The notes under the pieces were generated by a model that saw nothing but the letters and a program-made list of their open reading frames with translations, had not been told where the DNA came from and made no database searches. A program made the translations under genes and the position numbers. From assembly GCA_937876375.1 (NCBI GenBank), contig CALEHY010000002.1, forward strand, positions 1-64,000: a stretch of 64,000 nt of DNA, given 5' to 3'. This stretch comes from an uncultured Clostridia bacterium. Lineage in GTDB: Bacteria; Bacillota; Clostridia; Oscillospirales; Acutalibacteraceae. Below, in pieces: positions 33,413 through 42,784 of this stretch (positions are counted from its first letter, which is position 1; the number at the start of each line of letters is the position of its first letter).

Positions 33413-35908
33413 TTATTTTGACTTTATCTGATTTTTTACAATATGAAATATTGCTCGAGACCCCTTTGAAATATATTTTCCGATATTGCCACTAATACCA
33501 GTAAGTACTGGGCTCATCAACTTTGACTCGTCGATACCATCGCTCTTTGCCTGCTTTATAACAACATTGTCATCATAAAATGGTGATAGAATATTATCAT
33601 CATTCTCTAGTGCAACAGCACCATCAGAGAATGCAATAATATCATCAAAAACACTACCCTGTGGCATATCACCATTAAAGCAAGATATCGCCATCATAGC
33701 AATCTCGTGATTGCCATTATATGCTGGAGCAATAGATTTGCTCTGTGGAGTAACAAGAGTATAGGTAGAATAAATCTCACCATTTGCACGTGACCAGTGA
33801 TGACGCTGTTTGCCATAATAAGTGCCAAACGGATTCATACGAACAGTCTTGTCCTCCTCTAATCTCATAGGACAATGAGCCATAGCACCAAGCACCTGGC
33901 GAGCATTTGCGATAACAATACCGTTTTCGCCATCAGTAAGGCCAACCATACCAGCAGAAAGCTGATGGTTAAATGATGCTAGAGAAGTGTTCTTCTCGTC
34001 ACATTCAACGAATGACTGTGTCCTAAAGGTAGAAATATCACCCATATAATTACGCTTAATAACGCTGATATTATCCTTGAAATTAGGTGTAATCTGGAAT
34101 GGGACAGCCTCCGTCCACGACATATCAGAAAAACGACCAAGTGATGAATTCTCGGTAGAAATAGACGTTCTCTCTGCTGTGTGTGGGTACTGAATATCAG
34201 CACGAACAAAGATCATACCGGCTGTGTCCATCTTGTAAAAATCATACACGAATTTACCGGCAGAAATCTCATCTGGCAAATGTATAGAGCCGAACACTCT
34301 CACTCCAACGCCAGAGCCACCAAGCTCCAATGCACAGATATCGTCCTTAATAAACTCGTATTTCTTGTCATCATAAGTGATGAAGGAACGAAGAAAATCA
34401 GTTTCGCCAATTTCCTTGTCACCAGCAAGGACTGAGTAAATATTACCGTGAACAGAAAACTTAATTCTTGTATCGCCAGCATCGAGGTCTATCTGAGCGA
34501 TATCGACCTTCTTTGGCTCAACAATCGATACATTAACGCTATACTGTTTTTTAACAGATTTAAAGCGCATAATAGCGTACACAGAGGTCAAATCGTCGTT
34601 CATAGGTGCAACGACATAATCAACAAGACCAGTAGCAGAAAGCTTAATTTGTGACGCTGATGAAATAGGCTCGTTCACCTTTAACTGAACACACTGCAAA
34701 TCGCTGTCAGTAGTATTCACGATAGTCAAGTGCTTATATGACTTTTGTGCTGTGCGTTCCTCGTCAATAATCCTCTTTGCAAGGTCGTTTGCCTTTTGCT
34801 CTCTTTGGATATTAAGCACTGGAGTTGCAAGACCAAAATGAGTAGTTGACAAAAGCAAAACTCTATCCTTGAATGATGCTGCATCAAACGCTGTGCTAGT
34901 ACCAGCCTTTGCCATCGCACGAGAACGATCAATCGCTGTCCAAATCTTGCGATTGTATGGCTTTTCTGCCCAAGAGGAATAGCCAGTAAAATTACCATCA
35001 GCTGTGTCTTGGGTAAAATCAATATTACCGACTGGCTGATGATTTTTTAGATATCCACCAGGAGTATCGTATACAACATAGTCAAGGTCAGCAATTTCCC
35101 TAACAAGTCCGTTGATACCATCAGTATTGGCAATCTTTGATTTGATGAGAGGGAGATTAAGTGTCTCCCAAAAGATAGCGTCAGCATCCATATTAACAAA
35201 GATAAGCATATCGTTGTTAATCTCACCATCAATCTGCTTTTGGTGTAGCTCCTTAACCCAAGAGCGCAGACAACCAGCGTCGCAGATATCCGAATTGTTA
35301 TATGTAGGGATAATAGTCATACTATCTCCCTTGTAGGTATATGTTAGAGGGTTAAATGCTAGCTCATCCGATAGCTTTGGCACAATGGTACGAAACGCAT
35401 CAAAAGGAACACAAGAATAGTATAGGCACAAAGCCTTGACGCCAAGACGATTGTACACACTAACCTGTGATGGAGTGAACATAACCTCTTGTGGTCTAAC
35501 AATCTTTTCATACTCGCCAAAGATATCCTGCAATCCACTACCCTCTGGGTTAGTAACAGCAAGCTCAATAGACGCCTCCAGCTCCTCCTCTGTCATAGCA
35601 GAAAGAGCACCATTGGAGTAACCCATAATAATATTTTCATCGCCATATTTCTTAACACGCTCTTGCATACCAGTAATGATATCAGGTGCATATTCTGGCA
35701 AAATCTTCTCTAGAGAGAAGAAGTTTTCGCTATCCCAAGTCGCCTTGACTGGAATTCCATCGGCATTGCATTTGTTGAGCACGTCGATGATTTGACGAAT
35801 GATACGAATATCCGAGCCAAAGCCCAAATTGTCGTTACTATCGCCACGATACGAATGATAGCAATTTACATGAAAGCCAAAGGCAACATGAATTTTGTGA
35901 TTTCTCAT
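33413..35908 (-). CDS. Intracellular GH38/GH57-superfamily glycosidase-like protein
   Basis: 831 residues without a signal peptide. The N-terminal 300 residues look like the seven-stranded barrel shared by families GH38 and GH57. It opens HVAFGFHVNCYHSYRGDSND, with ATWDSENFFSLE and then a conserved Asp segment (MLIFVNMDADAIFW). A long C-terminal beta-rich part follows (about 400-831), as in alpha-mannosidase-like enzymes. I cannot name the substrate. It starts 16 bases after the GPH symporter stop and is probably part of the sulfo-sugar operon. ATG start. Confidence 0.6.
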   Translation of the reverse strand: MRNHKIHVAFGFHVNCYHSYRGDSNDNLGFGSDIRIIRQIIDVLNKCNADGIPVKATWDSENFFSLEKILPEYAPDIITGMQERVKKYGDENIIMGYSNGALSAMTEEELEASIELAVTNPEGSGLQDIFGEYEKIVRPQEVMFTPSQVSVYNRLGVKALCLYYSCVPFDAFRTIVPKLSDELAFNPLTYTYKGDSMTIIPTYNNSDICDAGCLRSWVKELHQKQIDGEINNDMLIFVNMDADAIFWETLNLPLIKSKIANTDGINGLVREIADLDYVVYDTPGGYLKNHQPVGNIDFTQDTADGNFTGYSSWAEKPYNRKIWTAIDRSRAMAKAGTSTAFDAASFKDRVLLLSTTHFGLATPVLNIQREQKANDLAKRIIDEERTAQKSYKHLTIVNTTDSDLQCVQLKVNEPISSASQIKLSATGLVDYVVAPMNDDLTSVYAIMRFKSVKKQYSVNVSIVEPKKVDIAQIDLDAGDTRIKFSVHGNIYSVLAGDKEIGETDFLRSFITYDDKKYEFIKDDICALELGGSGVGVRVFGSIHLPDEISAGKFVYDFYKMDTAGMIFVRADIQYPHTAERTSISTENSSLGRFSDMSWTEAVPFQITPNFKDNISVIKRNYMGDISTFRTQSFVECDEKNTSLASFNHQLSAGMVGLTDGENGIVIANARQVLGAMAHCPMRLEEDKTVRMNPFGTYYGKQRHHWSRANGEIYSTYTLVTPQSKSIAPAYNGNHEIAMMAISCFNGDMPQGSVFDDIIAFSDGAVALENDDNILSPFYDDNVVIKQAKSDGIDESKLMSPVLTGISGNIGKYISKGSRAIFHIVKNQIKSK

Positions 35909-35924
35909 AAAAGCTCCTAATTAT

Positions 35925-37325
35925 TTATTCTTCGCCACGAACTCTTGCTAGCTCCTCATGGAGTGTAACAAGCTTCTTCTTTGATAGGTTATAACCAAAC
36001 GCTAGAAGAACAGCCATTAGCGCAAGAGCTATAACTGGTACAAGGGTAGAAATGTCATATAGCTTTGACATAACCTCCTGTGGTAGCTCACGACCCTGCT
36101 CTGATGCTGTGCTATCGTACTGGATAAACTTTAGTAGCAATGGTAGAAGAACACCAGCGATAGTTTGACCAAGCTTTCTTGAGAATGAGAACAATGCATA
36201 TGCTGTGCCCTCTTCTCTTCTGCCAGTTCTAACCTCATGGTAGTCGATAACGTCCATAACAAGAGCCCATACCTCAAGAACAAAGAAGGTCTGTCCCAAT
36301 CCAGATAGGAATGTGAACACAAGGAACACATAAGGATTTTGAGCCTTGATAAAGAACAGAATAATGCTAGCTACTGTAGCAAAAAGCATACCGAATGCAC
36401 AAAGCTCTTTCTTGCCAAACTTGTCAATAAGCTTGTTCATAATAGGAATGAAGATAGCCATTGGAAGATATGTGCAAATAGTAACTAGTGCATAGATACC
36501 TGGCTGATGATAATAATCAGTGAACAGATATAGATATGTTGACTGATAATAGAACTGGAATGCGATAAGAAGCATTGATGCTAGTGAAAGCATAACGAAT
36601 GCACGGTTTGATAGCAAATCCTTGATAGTAACAAATGCGTTGTAATCGCCCTTTTCCTTTACTGGTGGTGCAATACGCTCCTTTGTCATCTTGAAATGCA
36701 AGTAATACACCAAAACAGAGATAACAGCAAGCACAGCAACACAGATAGTAAGCTTTGTACCATCAAGAGATTTAATGCTAGTGCCATTTGGATTTGTACC
36801 AGTAGTTGTAAACACAATCATAGGAAGAAGGATTGTGCCAGGTAGGCCACCGATACCAGCACCAATAGAACGCCACATTGATAGTGATGAACGCTCCTTT
36901 TCGTCATCAGTGATAACTGATGCAAGTGAGCCATAAGGAATGTTTACAGCAGTATACATCATACCATATAGAATATATGTGATATACGCAAAAACAAGGT
37001 AGTTGATACCAGGAATCTTTGTAAACATTAAAATAGCTGAAATAGCAAGTGGAATAGAGAATGCCAAAATATATGGTCTAAATCTACCACTCTTCTTTGG
37101 CTTGCGTGAGTCAATAAAACTACCCCATAGTGGGTCATTAATTGCATCCCATACACGAGCTACCAAAATCAAAATAGAAATGCTAGCTAGTGGGATATGC
37201 AATACATCGGTATAAAACTTTGTTTGGAATGCACCGATGAGTGAGAATGTCAAAAGACCACCCATATCACCCATAGCATAGCCAAGCTTATCCTTAAATT
37301 TAATTCCGTGTGTAGATTGTTCCAT
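35925..37325 (-). CDS. GPH-family symporter, probable sulfoquinovose/sulfo-glycoside importer
   Basis: 466 residues, 12 membrane helices, glycoside-pentoside-hexuronide family. Motifs are KLGYAMGDMGG at the start, ARVWDAINDPLWGSFIDSRKP, and DVIDYHEVRTGRREEGT. It lies in the operon with the GH31, isomerase and transaldolase genes and probably imports their substrate; E. coli uses a related GPH-type carrier (YihO/YihP) for sulfoquinovose. The ATG at 37325 has AGAGGT seven bases ahead. Another ATG two codons upstream overlaps the stop of the ROK gene (ATGA). Confidence 0.82.
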   Translation of the reverse strand: MEQSTHGIKFKDKLGYAMGDMGGLLTFSLIGAFQTKFYTDVLHIPLASISILILVARVWDAINDPLWGSFIDSRKPKKSGRFRPYILAFSIPLAISAILMFTKIPGINYLVFAYITYILYGMMYTAVNIPYGSLASVITDDEKERSSLSMWRSIGAGIGGLPGTILLPMIVFTTTGTNPNGTSIKSLDGTKLTICVAVLAVISVLVYYLHFKMTKERIAPPVKEKGDYNAFVTIKDLLSNRAFVMLSLASMLLIAFQFYYQSTYLYLFTDYYHQPGIYALVTICTYLPMAIFIPIMNKLIDKFGKKELCAFGMLFATVASIILFFIKAQNPYVFLVFTFLSGLGQTFFVLEVWALVMDVIDYHEVRTGRREEGTAYALFSFSRKLGQTIAGVLLPLLLKFIQYDSTASEQGRELPQEVMSKLYDISTLVPVIALALMAVLLAFGYNLSKKKLVTLHEELARVRGEE

Positions 37326-37327
37326 AA

Positions 37328-38431
37328 TCATACCTCTCTTTCAAAGAAACAATGCTTTGCACAAATCGCACATGAACCGATATAATCGCTCTTTTCGTTC
37401 AGTGGTGACAGACGGATTGTGTCATCACCGATATTCATATTATATCTCATGCACTGTCTAATCAGCTTGTCAACAACAACCTGATTTTTGAACATTGAGC
37501 CAAAGAGCACAATGCTCCTTGGGTTAAAGATAGTGGACGTATTAGTAAGCGCTAATGCGACCAAATCTATCTTTTCATCCATAATATTTACTATTTTATT
37601 ATCACTAGAATAGATAATTTTGTCAAGTGTCATATTGTCGCCAATACTACTGATGATAGCATCTGCTGACGCCTCTGTTTCAAGACAGCCAAAGCGTCCA
37701 CAACGACAGCGTTTGCCACCTTTGTTGACGATATAATGTCCTATCTCTGCGACACCACTATCGTTACCAGAAAAGACTCTGCCATTTGCAACGATTGACG
37801 AGCCGATACCCGGTCCCCACTTTAAAAATAAAACTGATGAATCGTCGATATCATCATATATTAACGAGCTTTCGGAATATGCCTTAACATTATTCTCAAC
37901 AATAATAGGCACTCCAAGTGCATCCTCAAAGCAAGGAATGATATCGTCGATATGCCACACACCAAAATCCTCCTCTGTAGGAGAGCCAATGACACAAATG
38001 CCAGCAGCAACGAGATTTTGACGCTCAAAGTCTAGAGTATTCAAAAACTCCCTACTCTGCTGTGCGACAATACTAACGTCATCACAAAATGGAATACGCT
38101 TTGACGCAATCAGCTCTCCAGCAAGATTTGACAATGAAAGTGTGATAATATCCTGCTCTGCATTAACACCAACACAGAGCTTGTCATCAAGGCATAGGGA
38201 CAGCAATATCTCCCTACGACCAGTTTTGCCATTATCGGACACCTCGCCACACTCACAGATATATCCCTCATCAATAAGATTTTGGCATATCTTGGTGACA
38301 GCAGCTGGAGTCAACGACGACAGAGCTGATATCTCCTTGCGAGATAGCTGTTTGTGTTTGTTCAGCAGATAAAGGACCAGACTTCTATTCTTACTTTTTA
38401 CAGAGCTCAAATTAAGAGCTGAAACAGTCAC
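37328..38431 (-). CDS. ROK-family transcriptional regulator
   Basis: 367 residues. The N-terminal winged helix-turn-helix (about 15-75, LLNKHKQLSRKEISALSSLTPAAVTKICQ) is fused to a ROK sugar-binding domain with zinc motif CRCGRFGCLE. The ATP site DxGxT is degraded, so it is a regulator rather than a kinase. It is probably the sugar-responsive controller of this operon and a candidate to bind the palindrome at 44828-44856. The GTG start at 38431 has GGTGGTGA ahead. Confidence 0.85.
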   Translation of the reverse strand: MTVSALNLSSVKSKNRSLVLYLLNKHKQLSRKEISALSSLTPAAVTKICQNLIDEGYICECGEVSDNGKTGRREILLSLCLDDKLCVGVNAEQDIITLSLSNLAGELIASKRIPFCDDVSIVAQQSREFLNTLDFERQNLVAAGICVIGSPTEEDFGVWHIDDIIPCFEDALGVPIIVENNVKAYSESSLIYDDIDDSSVLFLKWGPGIGSSIVANGRVFSGNDSGVAEIGHYIVNKGGKRCRCGRFGCLETEASADAIISSIGDNMTLDKIIYSSDNKIVNIMDEKIDLVALALTNTSTIFNPRSIVLFGSMFKNQVVVDKLIRQCMRYNMNIGDDTIRLSPLNEKSDYIGSCAICAKHCFFEREV

Positions 38432-38442
38432 TCTATCACCAC

Positions 38443-39195
38443 CTATTTAACTAGCAGAGATATACCACTGATACCCATAAGGATATATGTAATAATCATA
38501 AAGACCTTGTTATCAAGCTTTTTTGCAATAGCATTGCCAGCAAAAATCGCACCAAATAGGACTACGATAGAAATAACAGCTATGATAACAACATTCTTAT
38601 CAAACATACCAGAACGGATATCTGACAGCATAATGATAGAATTGAGCACTATCCACGATGCAGATAAAGTTGTCCTAAACTCCTCCCTATCCTTTAGCCT
38701 TGATGCAGCATAGATAATGAGTAATGGACCACCACAGACAAACATACCGTGGACGATACCAGCAAGCACAATAATAAATATACCAACAATCTCACCAAGG
38801 GTGGATTTTTTATCTCTACTATTCTCTTTTTTTATAAAAGTGTTATACACACCAAGAAGCATAAATGCTATAACTACTGAGCCAAGAAGCTTATACAGCA
38901 GATTTGGGTTCATATCGAACCTGGAGCTGATGGCAAAGCCACCAAGCATACCAACAAGCATTATGCCAATTATTTTTACAAATTCCTTGATATTCAGCGA
39001 TTTTGGATTTGCTGCGACGACACCAATGGACGCCACAATACCAAGAATATTAAGCACTGGCTTGGCAACACCAAATCCAACAAGCATAATGGAAAATGGC
39101 ATAGCCAAAACTGTACCAGCAAAGCCAGTGATACACTGAATAATATTTGCAAGCAATATTACAACAAGGAACACTATCTCCTTAATACCAAGCAT
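38443..39195 (-). CDS. TauE/SafE-family sulfonate exporter
   Basis: 250 residues with about eight membrane helices and no periplasmic domain. The TauE/SafE repeat GFAGTVLAMPFSIMLVG is at the N-terminal half, and AGIVHGMFVCGGPLLIIY starts the second repeat. Proteins of this family export sulfonates such as sulfoacetate, sulfolactate or dihydroxypropane sulfonate. Here it would carry out the C3-sulfonate end product left after cleavage of the sulfo-sugar. It sits between the isomerase and regulator genes. The stop-start overlap with the isomerase gene is one base at 39195. Confidence 0.82.
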   Translation of the reverse strand: MLGIKEIVFLVVILLANIIQCITGFAGTVLAMPFSIMLVGFGVAKPVLNILGIVASIGVVAANPKSLNIKEFVKIIGIMLVGMLGGFAISSRFDMNPNLLYKLLGSVVIAFMLLGVYNTFIKKENSRDKKSTLGEIVGIFIIVLAGIVHGMFVCGGPLLIIYAASRLKDREEFRTTLSASWIVLNSIIMLSDIRSGMFDKNVVIIAVISIVVLFGAIFAGNAIAKKLDNKVFMIITYILMGISGISLLVK

Positions 39196-40550
39196 TAGTA
39201 CTCTACGACCTCGATATCAAGCATATTTGCAAGAGCCTTAATTTCTGCTACATGGTCGCCATAAACAACAGCATAGTGTGGCTCCCAGCCATCAGTAACA
39301 AGGCTAGTAACAAGTGGTTTTACCTCGCTGTCTGTCTTAACAACAACGCTAGTACCAAAGAACTGCTTTGGTTTGTCAAGAGCCTCGCCCTTTGCAACAA
39401 AGAATCTTACTTCAGAGCCATGCTCATTAGCAAAGTCTATTTCGTATTCAGCCTTTCTACCAACTCTAAAGATAGTTACTTCTTTACAAGGCTTACAGCC
39501 AAATTCGAGGGTTGGTCCAATCTTTCTGTTACAATGAACGCCAACCTCGGCACCAGTGTCCTCTCTAGCAAGAGAGCAAGCAGCTGTGCCACAATGCCAA
39601 AATGTAAGAGTATTCTCACCCTCATCAAGTGAAACTGGGTCACCAAAGAATGTTGGAGAACCAGAAAGATTTTGACCGATAAACATTGACACAGCACCAA
39701 GAACGTCTGCCTCACAGGATGATGGAATATTGTCATCACCTAGCATAGCAAGTACAGAGCAGACCGGTGTGCCATATTTTGTGAAGAAATCTGGCCAGCA
39801 ACGAGATGCAACAGCACCTACACCATTATCGCCAACATAATCTGTGTACGCCTTATATAGCCTTGCAAATGCCATAGTATGCTCATCATTATCATCAAGA
39901 CCTACCATACGAGATTTTGCTTTCTCAAGATAAGGCACAGCCTCGGCATCAGTCACCTTTTCGGCATTCGCCATTAGCTCCTCAGCATTGATGAAAGAAT
40001 ACTTGATACCAAAATTCTTTGCTAATTCATCAGCATCGCCCTCACCAAAATCAAATCCCTGTGGTGTTTCACCGATTTGAGCAAGGTGAAGATTATAAAG
40101 CGCCTTGTAGCATTTTGCAGAGCTGATAACAGTCGCTATCTCATCCTTAACCTCACTAGGAGCACCAAAGGTGTATGCAAAACGAACGCCGTTCATCTTC
40201 ATCTTATTACCAGCAGAAAAAGCACCTGTAAGAGAGTTAAGTCTTAATCTGCCACCGTCAATAACAGGCTCACGAAGAGTCCAAAGAAGAATTGGACAGT
40301 TAAATCGCTTTATAATCTCCTCGGTATAAGCAGAATTAGCAAAGGTTGAATTTTGTATCACAACCAAATCTGCATCGTTACCACTGATAAAATCAACCAT
40401 ATCATCAACAGATAGCAACATATCGTCTGGTGCGATAACATTATCGCAAAGTGATTTTAGCAATTCGACAGACTCGTCAAAAAGCTTTTTGGCAGATACC
40501 AGCTCAAAGGTTGGCACACCAATAGGAATATATAATAGTTTGAAATCCAT
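39195..40550 (-). CDS. sftI: Fucose/arabinose isomerase-like protein, probable sulfoquinovose isomerase
   Basis: 451 residues resembling the L-fucose/L-arabinose isomerase fold: N-terminal Rossmann-like domains and a C-terminal barrel (NTLTFWHCGTAACSL, then GVHCNRKIGPTLEFGCKPC). In the sulfo-TAL pathway of Firmicutes an isomerase of this kind (SftI) turns sulfoquinovose into 6-deoxy-6-sulfofructose. Next to the transaldolase, DUF4867 and GH31 genes, that role is the most likely. The ATG at 40550 with GAGGAT is chosen over an upstream TTG. Plain L-fucose or arabinose isomerase is less likely because no kinase or aldolase for those sugars is present. Confidence 0.75.
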   Translation of the reverse strand: MDFKLLYIPIGVPTFELVSAKKLFDESVELLKSLCDNVIAPDDMLLSVDDMVDFISGNDADLVVIQNSTFANSAYTEEIIKRFNCPILLWTLREPVIDGGRLRLNSLTGAFSAGNKMKMNGVRFAYTFGAPSEVKDEIATVISSAKCYKALYNLHLAQIGETPQGFDFGEGDADELAKNFGIKYSFINAEELMANAEKVTDAEAVPYLEKAKSRMVGLDDNDEHTMAFARLYKAYTDYVGDNGVGAVASRCWPDFFTKYGTPVCSVLAMLGDDNIPSSCEADVLGAVSMFIGQNLSGSPTFFGDPVSLDEGENTLTFWHCGTAACSLAREDTGAEVGVHCNRKIGPTLEFGCKPCKEVTIFRVGRKAEYEIDFANEHGSEVRFFVAKGEALDKPKQFFGTSVVVKTDSEVKPLVTSLVTDGWEPHYAVVYGDHVAEIKALANMLDIEVVEY

Positions 40551-40558
40551 AGTTATCC

Positions 40559-41224
40559 TCAATAATTAAGTTTTTTATTCTCACCAATCAAGCCAGGATA
40601 TGCACCCTGTTTGATAAGTGGCTCACGCTCTGGATGAGCTATCACCCATTTGTTGCGCTGTAGGAGTAGTCCGCTCTCATCGTCCACAATCTCGCTATTA
40701 TCTAGTGGAGTATTTGTCCCCTTTGGTAGAATGACGATATCCATAAATCCGTTGTCATCAACTCTGCAAGGAGATAGATGGAGCGTTGTCTGGTACATTT
40801 CGATAGCTGTACCCTTTGGAACAAAGAACACCTGCTCATTACCAACAAAGAACTTTTTGTCCTCAATCTGCCATGTGTGACCAAGCACTAGCATAAAATC
40901 AGTAACAGCGATATTAATCTCACTACCCTTATGGTACTCGAAGCCATTATATGTTTGGTTTCGACCATTGCAGTAGCCGATTTGGATAGGCATATTACCA
41001 TAAAGAGTGCTACAAACTATGTTAGCTATATCAGTGCTCTCCATAGCGTCAACAGATGGGACATAGATATTGCCCTCGGTATTAGGTATTTCGGTATTGG
41101 TGGTCATATAATCCATCAACGAAGAAAAATCATACCCATCAAGAACTCGACCATAGGTCTTAAACTCGTCATCGAACACGGACAATATCTTAACATCGTT
41201 AACACTGTTTAGATGATTAATCAT
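40559..41224 (-). CDS. DUF4867 family protein of the sulfo-sugar operon
   Basis: 221 residues, cytoplasmic, with a cupin-like beta-rich pattern (GFEYHKGSEINIAVTDFMLVLG, then VFFVPKGTAIEMYQTTLHLSPCRV). Metal-binding residues are suggested by YHKGSE and the later His, as in sugar-phosphate or lyxose isomerase-type cupins. DUF4867 genes accompany sulfo-TAL operons, where the role is unsettled (possibly a mutarotase or second isomerase). The ATG at 41224 overlaps the upstream gene by eight bases; a GTG at 41233 with a better ribosome site would add three residues. Confidence 0.7.
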   Translation of the reverse strand: MINHLNSVNDVKILSVFDDEFKTYGRVLDGYDFSSLMDYMTTNTEIPNTEGNIYVPSVDAMESTDIANIVCSTLYGNMPIQIGYCNGRNQTYNGFEYHKGSEINIAVTDFMLVLGHTWQIEDKKFFVGNEQVFFVPKGTAIEMYQTTLHLSPCRVDDNGFMDIVILPKGTNTPLDNSEIVDDESGLLLQRNKWVIAHPEREPLIKQGAYPGLIGENKKLNY

Positions 41225-42080
41225 AGTCGCCACGTACCACCTTGTAGGTTGCTCTCCAATCCTCTTTGCCGATACCAGCGTCTAGTCCTCGGTCATATAC
41301 AGATTTTGCATTCTCCATACCAGGCATAGACACGCCAGCCTCTGCAGATAGACGCTGTGCGATACCCAAATCCTTATGCTCATTCTCTAATGAGAATGCT
41401 GTTGTCCAGTTCTCATTATCGATATTCTGCCACTGACCATCAAGGTAGAAATTCTGTGCACCACCATATGAAATGGCTGTGTGATAATCCTCTGCTGAAA
41501 TACCCATTTTCTTTGCAAGGAGCAGAGTTTCGTTAACACCATTTTGAATTTCTGCACATAGGGTGTTATGGCAAATCTTCATAACAAGGCCCTTGCCATT
41601 CTCACCCATATGGATAATATTACAACCCATATATGCGAGTACAGGCTTGATGGTATCGAACAGACACTCGTCACAGCCAACAAGAATACCAAGCTCACCA
41701 GCAATAGCAGCTGGCTTTGATTTTACTACTGGGGCATCAGCAAACTGTGCACCCTTTGCCTTTACCATACCAGCGACCTCGACAGATACAGATGGGTCAA
41801 TGGTAGACATATCGATACAAATCTTTGTATCATCAATATATGGCAAAAGCTCGGTATAAACAGCCTTTACATGCTCTGACTTTGGCACCATAGTGATGAT
41901 GATATCAGCATTCTTTGCAACTTCAATATTGCTATCACAAGGGATAGCACCGATATTAGCAAGCTTCTCAACTTGTGATTTGTTAATATCACTAACAAAG
42001 ACAGAGTCGTTATGCTTTTTTACAATATTTTCTGACATAGACTCGCCCATAATGCCGAGTCCGATAAATCCTATTTTCAT
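41217..42080 (-). CDS. Beta-hydroxyacid dehydrogenase family, probable 3-sulfolactaldehyde reductase
   Basis: 287 residues. N-terminal NAD(P) site GLGIMGESM, then the substrate region DAPVVKSKPAAIAGELGILVG and the catalytic Lys168 in VMKICHNTL. In the sulfo-TAL pathway of gut Firmicutes a reductase of this family turns 3-sulfolactaldehyde into dihydroxypropane sulfonate, regenerating NAD. Compared with E. coli YihU, the residues I recall as sulfonate-binding (Arg123, Asn174, Ser178) align without gaps to Lys120, His171 and Cys175 here. The activity is inferred from the neighbourhood. ATG start, three bases after the transaldolase stop. Confidence 0.75.
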   Translation of the reverse strand: MKIGFIGLGIMGESMSENIVKKHNDSVFVSDINKSQVEKLANIGAIPCDSNIEVAKNADIIITMVPKSEHVKAVYTELLPYIDDTKICIDMSTIDPSVSVEVAGMVKAKGAQFADAPVVKSKPAAIAGELGILVGCDECLFDTIKPVLAYMGCNIIHMGENGKGLVMKICHNTLCAEIQNGVNETLLLAKKMGISAEDYHTAISYGGAQNFYLDGQWQNIDNENWTTAFSLENEHKDLGIAQRLSAEAGVSMPGMENAKSVYDRGLDAGIGKEDWRATYKVVRGDYD

Positions 42081-42083
42081 ATT

Positions 42084-42773
42084 TTACTCCTCTGTAATAG
42101 TGTTGTCCCAAGCAGACTGGAACTTCTCTAGTCCGTAATCAGTGAATGGATGATAGAAACTATCCTTGAACACCTGAAGACCAGCTGTAACGATATCAGC
42201 GCCAGCAACAGCACAATCAACGATCTGCTTGCCATTACGAACAGCAGCACAGATAATCTGTGTCTCGCCCAAAAATCCATAATTCTCATACATAGTAACG
42301 ATATCTTGGATATACTGAGCACAATCCTCACCACTATTCTCCTTCCATCCGATGAATGGAGATACGAATAATGAGCCATTTTTTGCAGCGATAAGAGCCT
42401 GTGATGGAGAGAATACAAGAGTAAGATTTGTTCTAACGCCATCCATCTCTAGTCTACGAGCAGCTGTGATACCAGCCTCGGTACAAGGAATCTTGATACA
42501 GAAATTAGGTGACATAGCAGCAATCTTCTTGCCCATTGCTACCATCTCATCAGCGTCATCAAGATGAGGATTAATCTCTACAGAGATTGGAAACTTGTCC
42601 CAACCCTCGATATTCTTTTCCTTTACGAACTCAGCAAGCTCTGCAATAACTGTGTAGAATGGCTTGCCAGAATTCATAATGTGATTTGGATTAGTTGTGA
42701 TACCATCGATACCAAATGTATCATATGCCTCACGGATTTCATCAATCTTTGCACTATCTAAAAAGTATTTCAT
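42084..42773 (-). CDS. sftT: Fructose-6-phosphate aldolase-type transaldolase, probable sulfofructose transaldolase
   Basis: 229 residues, a single (beta/alpha)8 barrel of the short transaldolase/FSA group. The Schiff-base Lys is residue 94 (FCIKIPCTEAG), with the N-terminal DSAKIDEIREAYDTFGIDGITTNP signature. In the sulfo-TAL pathway SftT cleaves 6-deoxy-6-sulfofructose to 3-sulfolactaldehyde and passes the three-carbon unit to glyceraldehyde 3-phosphate or erythrose 4-phosphate. The operon supports that role over a housekeeping transaldolase. The ATG at 42773 has AAAGGAG ahead; a GTG farther upstream runs into the GH31 gene. Confidence 0.8.
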   Translation of the reverse strand: MKYFLDSAKIDEIREAYDTFGIDGITTNPNHIMNSGKPFYTVIAELAEFVKEKNIEGWDKFPISVEINPHLDDADEMVAMGKKIAAMSPNFCIKIPCTEAGITAARRLEMDGVRTNLTLVFSPSQALIAAKNGSLFVSPFIGWKENSGEDCAQYIQDIVTMYENYGFLGETQIICAAVRNGKQIVDCAVAGADIVTAGLQVFKDSFYHPFTDYGLEKFQSAWDNTITEE

Positions 42774-42784
42774 ATTTTTCTCCT

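Noticed and set aside
39195..40550. L-fucose isomerase of a fucose pathway
   Set aside because: No fuculose kinase or fuculose-phosphate aldolase is in the operon; the neighbours point to sulfo-sugar metabolism.
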